The notes beneath the pieces were generated by a model that did no database searches, was not told the origin of the DNA, and saw only the letters and a program-made list of their open reading frames with translations. 64,000 nucleotides of DNA from an uncultured Clostridia bacterium (lineage in GTDB: Bacteria > Bacillota > Clostridia > Christensenellales > Borkfalkiaceae), in NCBI GenBank assembly GCA_947631925.1, contig CANRNE010000007.1:16376-80375 (forward strand). Direction: 5' to 3'. Both the position numbers and the translations under genes were made by a program. This document shows, piece after piece, positions 1-7,856 of this stretch; the first letter of the stretch is position 1, and each line of letters starts with the position of its first letter.

Positions 1-68
1 CTCCAAAAAATATGTTTTTTTCTTGAATTTCGGGAGTAAAGCGGAACGCTCGCCCCGCAATCTTCCAT

Positions 69-97
69 ATTATAATCCATTTTATTAGCAAAGTCAA
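69..97 (-). promoter_or_regulatory. Outward (leftward) sigma-A promoter
   Basis: On the minus strand TTGACT (97-92) and TATAAT (74-69) are separated by 17 nt. The transcript would run out of the window to the left. A GGAG Shine-Dalgarno-like sequence sits at positions 4-1, so the gene it serves probably starts just outside the window. Confidence 0.6.
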
Positions 98-136
98 CCG
101 AATCGCGAAATTTTGCCCCGCTGTTTGATGAAAATT

Positions 137-176
137 TGCCAAAACGGGTGACATTTGGCAGGCAAAGTGGTATAAT
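137..176 (+). promoter_or_regulatory. Promoter of the surface protein/ECF operon with inverted-repeat operator
   Basis: GTGACA (148-153), a 17-nt spacer and TATAAT (171-176) form a sigma-A promoter. A perfect 7-bp inverted repeat, TGCCAAA (137-143) and TTTGGCA (154-160) with a 10-nt gap, brackets the -35 hexamer, which suggests a dimeric regulator binding there. Promoter identity is well supported; the operator is an inference. Confidence 0.55.
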
Positions 177-199
177 ATTCAAAAAGAGGGAGGAAAACC

Positions 200-1636
200 A
201 TGACGAAATCCAAGAAGGCAATTCCAATTTTGCTCGCCGCATCGCTTGCCGCGCTGCCACTTCTCGGCATCCCGGCTGCGCCCGCCGCGGCCAATTCCGC
301 ACCCGCCTACTGGGACGGTACGTCCTCCTCGGGCCCCGGTGTCGTCGGGGCTTGTCCCGTCGAGGTGAAGCGGGAGGACCTCACGCTGACGGTCTACGAC
401 CTTCCCGCTCCCGTGATGTCCGACCTCTCGCAGTATACCGCAAGCGTCGAGGCGGCTTATACCTTCTATAATCCCACGGACGGCGACGTGGACGTCACCC
501 TCGCCTTTCCCTTCGGGGAGCTCCCGACGTATGTCGACTATTCGGCAAACCCGCCCTTCGACGACACCGCCCGCTATCAGATTACGGCGGATGGGGAAGA
601 AGTGGAGCGCACCGTCCGCTACCTTGCGAGCAGCTATTCGGGCGCGGGCGGAGCCATCCCTTCGTACCGCCTCGAGCATGCCGCCTTTGACGGAAAAATC
701 GAGGACGATTTCTTCGCCCCCGACCTCGTTTGCCATACCCATGTCGTGGATGTGTCGCTCGAAAACGCAGCGGAAGAGGAGGGAATGCTCTCCGTCATGC
801 TCTCCTATTCCCCCAATCGGACGCGCATTTTGTTCGACGGCGACGCCAGATCGTGGGGCCTTCGCGACGGCGAATATCAAATTGTGTATTTCATGTCGAA
901 GAGCGCGGAAATCACCTTCTATTCCTTGGGCGAAGCGCCGACAATCACCGCAAAAGTTTATCCCCGTGCGAGCGTCGAGGACAGGGACCGCACCCCGCTT
1001 GCGGGCGCAGTCGCGACCGTCTCCGACGGCGAGGACATGACGTATGCCGAGCTTGTAGAGGCCGCCCGTCCCGAATTTGTCGAGGAGAACAACTACTACA
1101 ACATCGTGACGGATTGGCTCACTTCGAGCGGGCAATATTCCTACGGCGCGTCCCAGCTTTGGCTCCCGCAGTATGAGAATCAGCTCACCCGCGTCTACGT
1201 CTATTCCCTGCACATTCCCGCAAAGACGGAGCTCGTCAACGTCGTCACGGCGCCGCTCTATCCCGACTACGCGCCCACATCCTGTTTCTACCGCTATCTG
1301 CTCTCGCCCGCCGAGGGCTGGGCGGATTTCGGCGAATTCCACCTCACCGTCAAGACTCCCTATACGCTCTACAACTGCACCCTGCCCCTCACCGAGCACA
1401 ACGCGGACGGGCAACTCGGGGAGCATTATTATGAATATACCCGCGACGGACTGCCCTTGGGCGAGCTCACCTTCAACATCCGCAATCCGGGGAGGGGCGG
1501 CGGCTCCTCGTCCACCGTTCCCTATGTGTTCGGCGTCATCGGCCTGTCCGTTCTCGCCGTCGATGTCGCCATCCAGCTCATCGCCGCCATCGTCGTCATC
1601 GTCGTCTACTGCGCAGGAAGAAAGCAACAGAAATGA
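200..1636 (+). CDS. Membrane-anchored extracellular protein of unknown function (paralogue of 37603-38973)
   Basis: The 478-residue product has a typical signal peptide (basic MTKSKK, hydrophobic core, cleavage near AAANSA), a long beta-rich extracellular part, and one C-terminal membrane segment (about 435-470) followed by a short basic tail, so it should face outward on a membrane stalk. I do not recognise a named family. A second copy lies at 37603-38973: both share the block YLLSPA...W...F...TPY...GLP.GELTF before the membrane segment. The start has a good Shine-Dalgarno (GGGAGG, 188-193). Its stop overlaps the next start (ATGA), so it is the first gene of the ECF operon, where rplQ often stands in Firmicutes. 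Function unknown. Confidence 0.85.
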   Translation: MTKSKKAIPILLAASLAALPLLGIPAAPAAANSAPAYWDGTSSSGPGVVGACPVEVKREDLTLTVYDLPAPVMSDLSQYTASVEAAYTFYNPTDGDVDVTLAFPFGELPTYVDYSANPPFDDTARYQITADGEEVERTVRYLASSYSGAGGAIPSYRLEHAAFDGKIEDDFFAPDLVCHTHVVDVSLENAAEEEGMLSVMLSYSPNRTRILFDGDARSWGLRDGEYQIVYFMSKSAEITFYSLGEAPTITAKVYPRASVEDRDRTPLAGAVATVSDGEDMTYAELVEAARPEFVEENNYYNIVTDWLTSSGQYSYGASQLWLPQYENQLTRVYVYSLHIPAKTELVNVVTAPLYPDYAPTSCFYRYLLSPAEGWADFGEFHLTVKTPYTLYNCTLPLTEHNADGQLGEHYYEYTRDGLPLGELTFNIRNPGRGGGSSSTVPYVFGVIGLSVLAVDVAIQLIAAIVVIVVYCAGRKQQK

Positions 1637-2475
1637 CCGTGCAAGAATTGCCTGAAAATGCCATAGAAATGCGAAACGTCTCCTTTTCCTACGGACAGGG
1701 AGGATTTTGCATACAGGGCCTCAATCTCGAGGTGAAGAAGGGGGAATTTCTCGCCGTTCTCGGGCACAACGGGAGCGGGAAGAGCACCCTCGCCCGCCTT
1801 GCCAACGGTATTTTGATGCCCGACAAGGGGGAAATCAGCATCTTCGGGCAGGTTCTCGACGACAAACATCTCTATGATCTCCGCAGCCGCGTCGGAGTGG
1901 TCTTTCAGAATCCCGACAACCAGACCGTCGCCTCCGTTGTGGAGGACGACGTTGCCTTCGGCGCGGAAAATGTGGGACTCGACCGCGAGGAGATTGGGCG
2001 GCGCATCGACTTTGCGCTCTCCGCCGTCGGCATGCAGGACTATCGGTATGCCACCGTATCCCGTCTCTCGGGCGGGCAAAAACAGCGCATCGCCATCGCG
2101 GGCGTGCTCGCCCTCCGTCCCGATGTCATGATTCTGGACGAATCCACCGCCATGCTCGACCCCAAGGGGCGGCGGGAGATTATCGATGTCGTCTCCCGCC
2201 TCAACCGCGAGGAGGGGGTGACTGTTGTGCTCATCACCCATTTTGTCGAGGAGGCCCTCCTTGCCGACCGCGCCGTCGTCATGAACAGGGGGGAGATTGT
2301 CATGCGCGGCACCCCCGCGGAAATCTTCTCGCGCGGGGACGAACTGCTCACGTACAACCTTACCCTTCCGCGCATCGGAATCATCTCCAAGAGGTTGCGC
2401 GAGGGGGGCATGTCCGTGGGTGACACCCTCGATTTCGAAAAACTTGCAGAGGAGATTGCCCGATGCGTATCGTAG
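1633..2475 (+). CDS. ecfA1: ECF transporter ATPase EcfA1
   Basis: This is one of the two ATPases of the energy-coupling factor (ECF) module, which powers uptake of vitamins or metal ions through exchangeable S-components. The 280-residue protein has Walker A (GHNGSGKST), a Q-loop (VFQNPDNQ), the signature LSGGQKQR and Walker B (VMILDES) ending in DES, as usual for EcfA1-type subunits. It overlaps the preceding gene by 4 nt and ecfA2 by 13 nt, implying translational coupling. No S-component is encoded nearby, so this is the shared group II module expected to serve S-proteins encoded elsewhere. Confidence 0.95.
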   Translation: MTVQELPENAIEMRNVSFSYGQGGFCIQGLNLEVKKGEFLAVLGHNGSGKSTLARLANGILMPDKGEISIFGQVLDDKHLYDLRSRVGVVFQNPDNQTVASVVEDDVAFGAENVGLDREEIGRRIDFALSAVGMQDYRYATVSRLSGGQKQRIAIAGVLALRPDVMILDESTAMLDPKGRREIIDVVSRLNREEGVTVVLITHFVEEALLADRAVVMNRGEIVMRGTPAEIFSRGDELLTYNLTLPRIGIISKRLREGGMSVGDTLDFEKLAEEIARCVS

Positions 2476-3386
2476 CCGAGCACCTGACGCATATCTATAA
2501 TGACGGCACGCCCTTCGCGGCGAAGGCGCTCGACGACATCTCCCTCACCGTCGAAGAGGGGGAATTTTTCGGCATCATCGGACACACGGGGAGCGGCAAA
2601 TCCACCTTCGTCCAGCACCTCAACGCCCTCATCCGCCTGCCCTCCTCCAAGAAGCATTTTCATAAAAAACGGCTGAAGAAGGGAGAGATTCCTCCCCCCG
2701 CAACCGTCCTCAAGGTGGGGGATTTCGACCTCACGGACAAGAATACGGACTTCTACGCCCTCCGCCGCAGCGTCGGCATGGTCTTCCAATACCCCGAATA
2801 TCAGCTCTTCGCCGAGACGGTGAAAGAGGACGTGGCGTTCGGCTATAAAAATTTCTATGGGAAAGGCAAACCGTCGGAGGAGGAAGTGACAACTGCCGTG
2901 CGCGGCGCGCTCGAAGCGGTGGGGCTCGACTACGACGAAATCGCCGACAAGTCGCCCTTCGACCTCTCGGGCGGACAAAAACGGCGGGTCGCGGTCGCGG
3001 GCGTCATCGTGACCAAACCCGAAGTGCTCGTCCTCGACGAACCTGCGGCGGGGCTCGACCCCCTCGGCAAGCAAGAGATGATGCGCCTTCTCCACGAAAT
3101 TCACGGCAGCTGGTGCAAGACGGTCATCATCGTCTCCCACGACATGGACGAAATCGCGGAAAACTGCACCCATGTCGCTGTTTTTGAGGAGGGGAGGGTG
3201 CGCTATGTGCTCCCCCCGTCCGAACTTTTTCAGAGAGCGGAGGAGCTCCTCTCCCTCGGTCTCGACATTCCGCTCACCGCAAAACTCGTCTCCGCCCTCA
3301 AACGGCGGGGGATTTCCGTTGACTGCGACTTCACGACGGAGGACTTCATCCGCAAGGTGCTCGCCCTCAGGGGAGGCGGCGCATGA
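2463..3386 (+). CDS. ecfA2: ECF transporter ATPase EcfA2
   Basis: Second ATPase of the ECF heterodimer, 307 residues. Visible are Walker A (GHTGSGKST), Q-loop (VFQYPEYQLF), signature LSGGQKRR and Walker B (VLVLDEPAAGLD), the last typical of the EcfA2 partner with a canonical glutamate. A basic insertion (about residues 60-80, SSKKHFHKKRLKKGE) lies between Walker A and the Q-loop, a little longer than usual. It overlaps ecfA1 at its start and ecfT by 4 nt at its end, matching the conserved ecfA1-ecfA2-ecfT order. Confidence 0.95.
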   Translation: MRIVAEHLTHIYNDGTPFAAKALDDISLTVEEGEFFGIIGHTGSGKSTFVQHLNALIRLPSSKKHFHKKRLKKGEIPPPATVLKVGDFDLTDKNTDFYALRRSVGMVFQYPEYQLFAETVKEDVAFGYKNFYGKGKPSEEEVTTAVRGALEAVGLDYDEIADKSPFDLSGGQKRRVAVAGVIVTKPEVLVLDEPAAGLDPLGKQEMMRLLHEIHGSWCKTVIIVSHDMDEIAENCTHVAVFEEGRVRYVLPPSELFQRAEELLSLGLDIPLTAKLVSALKRRGISVDCDFTTEDFIRKVLALRGGGA

Positions 3387-4213
3387 AGGCAGTCGCATTC
3401 GGGCAGTACTATCCCGCAAATTCCTTTGTCCACCGCCTCGACCCGCGCATGAAGCTGCTCTTTCTCGTCGCCTTCATCGTGGCAATCTTCGTGGCGAACA
3501 ACTTCTACGGGCTCGCCGCCTGTGCGGCAGTGCTCGTCTTCGTCATCGCCTTCTCCCGCGTGCCCTTTCTGAAGGTGCTCTCCGCGGTGAAGGGGATTTT
3601 CTTCCTCGCCATCTTCACGGGCGCCATCAACGTGCTCTTCCACACGGGGGAGAAGACCTACTGGGCGGGTCCCGCCGTCTACTGGAACTGGGGGATTTTC
3701 TGCGTCTCGCAGGAGGGCATCGTCTTCTCCGTCTTTTTGATTCTCCGCCTGCTCCTGCTCGTCCTCTGTTCCTCCATGCTCACCTACACGACGACCCCCG
3801 TCTCTCTTACGGACGGCATCGAGAGCATCCTCACCCCCCTCAAATGGGTAAAATTTCCCGTCCACGCGCTTGCCCTTATCATGAGTATCGCTCTGCGCAT
3901 GATTCCCACCCTCATGGAGGAGACGGCGCGCATCAAAAACGCCCAGACGGCGCGCGGCGCCAACTTCGAGAGCGGCAATCTTTTCAAGCGCATCGGCGCC
4001 TTCATTCCCGTGCTCATCCCCCTGCTTCTCTCCGCTTTCCGCCGTGCGGACGAACTCTCCGACGCGATGGAGGCCCGCTGTTATAAGGGCGAAAAGCGCA
4101 CGAAGTACAAAAAACTCCGCTTTTCTTGGAGGGACCTCGTCGCCTTCCTCGTCATGGCGGCGATGATTGCGGGCGTCGCCCTTCTGCGCGTCTACTTGGG
4201 GGAAATCTTATGA
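3383..4213 (+). CDS. ecfT: ECF transporter transmembrane protein EcfT
   Basis: Integral membrane scaffold that joins the two ATPases to the S-component. The 276-residue protein starts with the family pattern FVHRLDPRMKLL, has several hydrophobic helices, and carries the two coupling-helix motifs with Ala-Arg-Gly: one at NAQTARGANF and an equivalent MEARCYKG near residue 230. It overlaps ecfA2 and truA by 4 nt each (ATGA at both junctions). Function is secure from motifs and context; the transported substrate cannot be inferred. Confidence 0.94.
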   Translation: MKAVAFGQYYPANSFVHRLDPRMKLLFLVAFIVAIFVANNFYGLAACAAVLVFVIAFSRVPFLKVLSAVKGIFFLAIFTGAINVLFHTGEKTYWAGPAVYWNWGIFCVSQEGIVFSVFLILRLLLLVLCSSMLTYTTTPVSLTDGIESILTPLKWVKFPVHALALIMSIALRMIPTLMEETARIKNAQTARGANFESGNLFKRIGAFIPVLIPLLLSAFRRADELSDAMEARCYKGEKRTKYKKLRFSWRDLVAFLVMAAMIAGVALLRVYLGEIL

Positions 4214-4983
4214 GATTTGTCCTGATTGTCCAATATGACGGCACCTTCTTCCGCGGCTTTCAGCGGCAGGCGAAGGGGGAGCGCACCGTGCAGGGGGAAC
4301 TCGAGCGCGCGGCAGGCGAAGTCTTCGGCGTCCCCACGCGGGTTTCGGCGAGCGGGAGAACGGACGCGGGCGTGCATGCGCTTGCGCAGGTCTGCCACCT
4401 CGACGCGGAGACTTCCATTCCGCCCGAAAGGATTGCAAACTGCATGAATTTAATCCTTCCCCCCGACTGTAAGGTGACAGCGAGTTATCCCGCCCCCGAG
4501 GGGTTTGACTGCACGCGCAGTGTCAAGCGCAAGACCTACCGCTACCGCGCCTATCTTTCGCCCATTCCGCTCCCCATGCTTTCCCGCTATGCGGCGCGCA
4601 TCGGGACGCGTCCCGACCTCGTGAAAATGCGGGAAGCGGCGGCCCTTCTCGTGGGGGAGCATGACTTCAAGGCGTTCTCCTCGACGGGGGCCTCCGCAAA
4701 GACGAGCGTGCGCACCCTCTACGCCGTCGAAATTTGCGAGAAGACGGAAGACGGGCATACCATGTACGAGATAGAGGTCACGGGAAACGGGTTTTTATAC
4801 AACATGGTCCGCATTCTCGCGGGAGAAATTTTTGCCGTGGGAACGGGAAAAAGCACACAGAATATCGTGAAGGCGCTTGCGGGCGGCCCCCGCAACCTGC
4901 TGGCAAAGACGATGCCCGCCGCGGGGCTCACCCTCGTGCGGGTGGAGTATGAGGCGCCCCATGCGGCGCAGGAGGAATTATGA
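4210..4983 (+). CDS. truA: tRNA pseudouridine(38-40) synthase TruA
   Basis: Converts uridines 38-40 of the tRNA anticodon arm to pseudouridine. The 257-residue protein has the catalytic motif GRTDAGVHA, whose aspartate is the nucleophile, near residue 50, and the C-terminal FLYNMVRILAG motif of the family. I placed the start at the ATG overlapping the ecfT stop (ATGA), giving MRFVLIVQYDGT, the usual N-terminus; an in-frame ATG 84 nt upstream would only add residues out of character for the family. The ecfT-truA order is conserved in Firmicutes. Confidence 0.95.
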   Translation: MRFVLIVQYDGTFFRGFQRQAKGERTVQGELERAAGEVFGVPTRVSASGRTDAGVHALAQVCHLDAETSIPPERIANCMNLILPPDCKVTASYPAPEGFDCTRSVKRKTYRYRAYLSPIPLPMLSRYAARIGTRPDLVKMREAAALLVGEHDFKAFSSTGASAKTSVRTLYAVEICEKTEDGHTMYEIEVTGNGFLYNMVRILAGEIFAVGTGKSTQNIVKALAGGPRNLLAKTMPAAGLTLVRVEYEAPHAAQEEL

Positions 4984-5810
4984 ACTTTTTTCAATGGAGT
5001 TCGCTTATCAGGATGCTGGTAGACACGGCCCTGACGGCGGACGGGGACGCCGTCTTCGTCCTTCGTTCGGAGTGGCTGCTCGGCGTCGTCATCGGCGGCG
5101 CAATCTTCCTCGGGCTCACCGTTCTCGGCGGCTTCGGCCTCTTGAAGATGGCAAAGAATCAGGGCAGACGGGACGGCTTTCTCGGCTTTATTCCCATCGT
5201 CAACACTTGGTATGTCGGCGTGCTCGCGGGCGAGACCAAGGTCTTCGGCAAGAAGATGAAGCGCGCGGGCCTCTATGCCGCCCTCCTCGAGGGCGTGTGC
5301 GTCGCCGTCGGCATCTTCGGGCTCGTTCTCGAGCTCATGCTCACGTCCTACGCGCAGGCGGAAGTGTACCTTGAAGTCGGCTCCCGCAGCCTCTACACCT
5401 ATTATATCGACCCGCAGCTCGTTCCCGACGGTCTCCAATGGGCATACGGCGCCGTCTATGGATATACCGCCCTCAACATCGGCTGGCTGATGGGGGTCTC
5501 CGACCTTCTCGCCATCGCCTTTGTCGTGTTTGAGTGCATCCTCTACACCGCCTTTTTCCGCAAGTATAATCCGAGGAGCGCCATCGCCATGACTGCGCTC
5601 GCCGTCCTCTTCCCCGTGCGCGAGATTCTCTTCTTCTGTTTCCGCAACCGCACGCCTATGGACTACGGGGAGTACTTAAGAAAGCGCAGGGAGGCATACG
5701 CCCGCGCATACGGCTACAACGTGCCGCCCACCCCCGAGGACAGCCCGTTCGGGGACTTCTCCGATTCTAAGCCCAAGCAAGACGACGAACCCTTCGACGA
5801 ATTCAAGTAA
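4980..5810 (+). CDS. Multi-pass membrane protein, DUF5684-like
   Basis: Predicted membrane protein of 276 residues with about four to five hydrophobic segments (roughly 30-55, 85-110, 155-180, 200-220) and an acidic, proline-rich cytoplasmic tail (PPTPEDSPFGDF and EPFDEFK). The stretch GFLGFIPIVNTWYVGVLAG resembles small DUF5684-type membrane proteins; that match is by eye and weak. It overlaps truA by 4 nt and is the last gene of the ECF-truA operon, closed by a strong terminator. No catalytic motif is visible, so function is unknown. Confidence 0.8.
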   Translation: MNFFQWSSLIRMLVDTALTADGDAVFVLRSEWLLGVVIGGAIFLGLTVLGGFGLLKMAKNQGRRDGFLGFIPIVNTWYVGVLAGETKVFGKKMKRAGLYAALLEGVCVAVGIFGLVLELMLTSYAQAEVYLEVGSRSLYTYYIDPQLVPDGLQWAYGAVYGYTALNIGWLMGVSDLLAIAFVVFECILYTAFFRKYNPRSAIAMTALAVLFPVREILFFCFRNRTPMDYGEYLRKRREAYARAYGYNVPPTPEDSPFGDFSDSKPKQDDEPFDEFK

Positions 5811-5813
5811 AAC

Positions 5814-5842
5814 AAAAAGACCTTCCGCGGAAGGTCTTTTTT
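5814..5842. terminator. Bidirectional rho-independent terminator
   Basis: The stem AGACCTTCC/GGAAGGTCT with a GC loop is flanked by an A-run on the left and a T-run on the right, so it can end both the ECF-truA operon and the convergent transketolase transcript. Confidence 0.9.
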
Positions 5843-5854
5843 GCTGCTGTTTTG

Positions 5855-7840
5855 TTATTTGGAGAGGCTGAGTTTCGCCTTGGCGACGACATTTTCGGGC
5901 GTGAAGCCGTAGAGGGGGAAGAGCAGGGAGGCGGGCGCGCTCGCCCCGAAGGTGGTCATGCCGATAATCTCGCCCTGTTCGCCCGCATATTTGTACCAGC
6001 TGTACGGGCTCCCCGCCTCGACGCACACCCGCGCCTTGACTTCGGGGGGAAGGACGCTCTTCCGATAGGCGGCGCTCTGCTTTTCGAATTCCTCTATGCA
6101 GGGCATGGAGACTACCCGCGCGCGGATTCCCTCCTCCAGAAGAAGGGCCTGCGCCCTGACGCACGGCTCCACCTCGGAGCCGCTGGCGATGAGCAGGACA
6201 TCGGGCGTCCCCTCGCAGTCGGAGAGGACATACCCGCCCCTCAGCGCACCCTCGCCGCTTCCCTCGTATTGGGGAAGATTCTGGCGGGAGAGCACGAGCG
6301 CGGTGGGGGAATTCCCCTTGAGCGCCGAGAGCCACGCATACGCCGTCTCCTTGCCGTCCGCAGGGCGGTAGACTTTGAGATTGGGAATGGCGCGAAGGCC
6401 GATGAGCTGTTCGACGGGCTGATGCGTCGGCCCGTCCTCGCCGACACCGATGCTGTCGTGCGTGAAGAGGTAGATGACGGGGATATTCATGAGCGCAGAC
6501 AGACGGATGGCGTGTCTGCAGTAATCGGAGAACACGAAGAAGGTCGCGCAGTACGGGCGCAGTCCGCCATGGAGATAGATGCCGTTGGTAATCGCCGCCA
6601 TCGCGTGTTCGCGGATGCCGAAGTGGAGATTGCGCCCCGCATAATTTTCCGCACCGAAGTCGCCATATTCTGCCCCGTCGGCATTTTTCATGTCCGAGAG
6701 ATTGGAGGGCGCGAGGTCCGCCGAGCCGCCGATGAGGGAGGGGAGCTTCTTTGCGATGCGGTTGAGCGCGACGGCGGAAGTCTGCCTCGTCGCCATGGGT
6801 TTGGAGAACTCGAAGAGCCCGTCTTCGAGATTCTCGGGAAGTTTTCCCGCCATCATGTTGCGATATTCTTCGGCGAGCGCGGGGAAGCGCTTCTCATATT
6901 CGGAGAACATCGTCCGCCACTCCTTCTCCGCCTTTGCGCCCCGCCGCGAGGGCCGCGCCGTGTGGCGATACACTTCCGCGGGGACTTCGAAGGCGGGATA
7001 TTCCCAGCCGCACTTTGCGCGCATTTCGGCGATGTTGTCCGCCCCGAGCGGGGAGCCGTGGCACTTCGCCGTGTTCTCGAGAGGGGAGCCCTGCCCGATG
7101 TGGGTGCGGAAGATGATGACGGAGGGCTTGCTCTTCTCGCGCTGGGCCTTGCGGAGGGCGTTGGAGATCATGAGCACGTTGTCGGGGGACTTGACGAGGT
7201 CCACCTTGATGACTTGCCAGTTCTGCGCCTCGAAGCGCTCCGCGACGCTCTCTTTGAAGGTGATATCGGTGTCGCCCTCGATGGAGATGTTGTTGTCGTC
7301 GTAGAGCAAAATGAGCTTGCCGAGCGCATGACTGCCCGCAAACGAGCACGCCTCATAGGAGATTCCCTCCTCGAGACAGCCGTCCCCGCACAGACAGTAG
7401 GTGAAGTGGTCGACGATGGGGAACCCCGTGCGGTTGAAGCGCGCCGCAAGATGTGCCTCCGCAAGCGCCATGCCGACGGCATTCGCGATGCCCTGCCCGA
7501 GCGGACCCGTCGTCGTCTCCACCCCCGCCGTGTGGCGGTATTCGGGGTGGCCGGGGGTCTTGGCATTGAGCTGGCGGAAGTTGCGAAGGTCGTCCATCGT
7601 CAGCCCGTATCCATAGAGATGCAGAAGGGAATAGAGGAGCATGGAGCCGTGTCCCGCCGAGAGCACAAAGCGGTCGCGGTCGTCCCATGCGGGGTCTTTT
7701 GCGTTGAATTTGAGAAAGTCCTGAAAGAGGGTATAGCCGATGGCAGCCGCGCCGAGCGGGAGCCCGGGGTGCCCCGAATTCGCCTTCTGAATGGCGTCCG
7801 CCGCAAGAAAACGGATGCAGTTGATGGTTGTCTGTTTCAT
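5855..7840 (-). CDS. tkt: Transketolase
   Basis: Transfers two-carbon units between sugar phosphates in the non-oxidative pentose phosphate pathway, using thiamine diphosphate. The 661-residue protein has the expected landmarks: SGHPGLPLGA (22-31), SAGHGS (61-66), TTTGPLGQG (109-117), the thiamine-diphosphate motif with GDGCLEEG (152-159), and in the second half the catalytic-loop region THDSIGVGEDGPTHQPVE. Full length for the family. The start has AAGGAG at a good distance. It lies 16 nt downstream of the phosphomutase gene on the same strand, so the two probably form an operon for hexose/pentose phosphate metabolism. Confidence 0.96.
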   Translation of the reverse strand: MKQTTINCIRFLAADAIQKANSGHPGLPLGAAAIGYTLFQDFLKFNAKDPAWDDRDRFVLSAGHGSMLLYSLLHLYGYGLTMDDLRNFRQLNAKTPGHPEYRHTAGVETTTGPLGQGIANAVGMALAEAHLAARFNRTGFPIVDHFTYCLCGDGCLEEGISYEACSFAGSHALGKLILLYDDNNISIEGDTDITFKESVAERFEAQNWQVIKVDLVKSPDNVLMISNALRKAQREKSKPSVIIFRTHIGQGSPLENTAKCHGSPLGADNIAEMRAKCGWEYPAFEVPAEVYRHTARPSRRGAKAEKEWRTMFSEYEKRFPALAEEYRNMMAGKLPENLEDGLFEFSKPMATRQTSAVALNRIAKKLPSLIGGSADLAPSNLSDMKNADGAEYGDFGAENYAGRNLHFGIREHAMAAITNGIYLHGGLRPYCATFFVFSDYCRHAIRLSALMNIPVIYLFTHDSIGVGEDGPTHQPVEQLIGLRAIPNLKVYRPADGKETAYAWLSALKGNSPTALVLSRQNLPQYEGSGEGALRGGYVLSDCEGTPDVLLIASGSEVEPCVRAQALLLEEGIRARVVSMPCIEEFEKQSAAYRKSVLPPEVKARVCVEAGSPYSWYKYAGEQGEIIGMTTFGASAPASLLFPLYGFTPENVVAKAKLSLSK

Positions 7841-7856
7841 AGTATCTCCTTATCGT

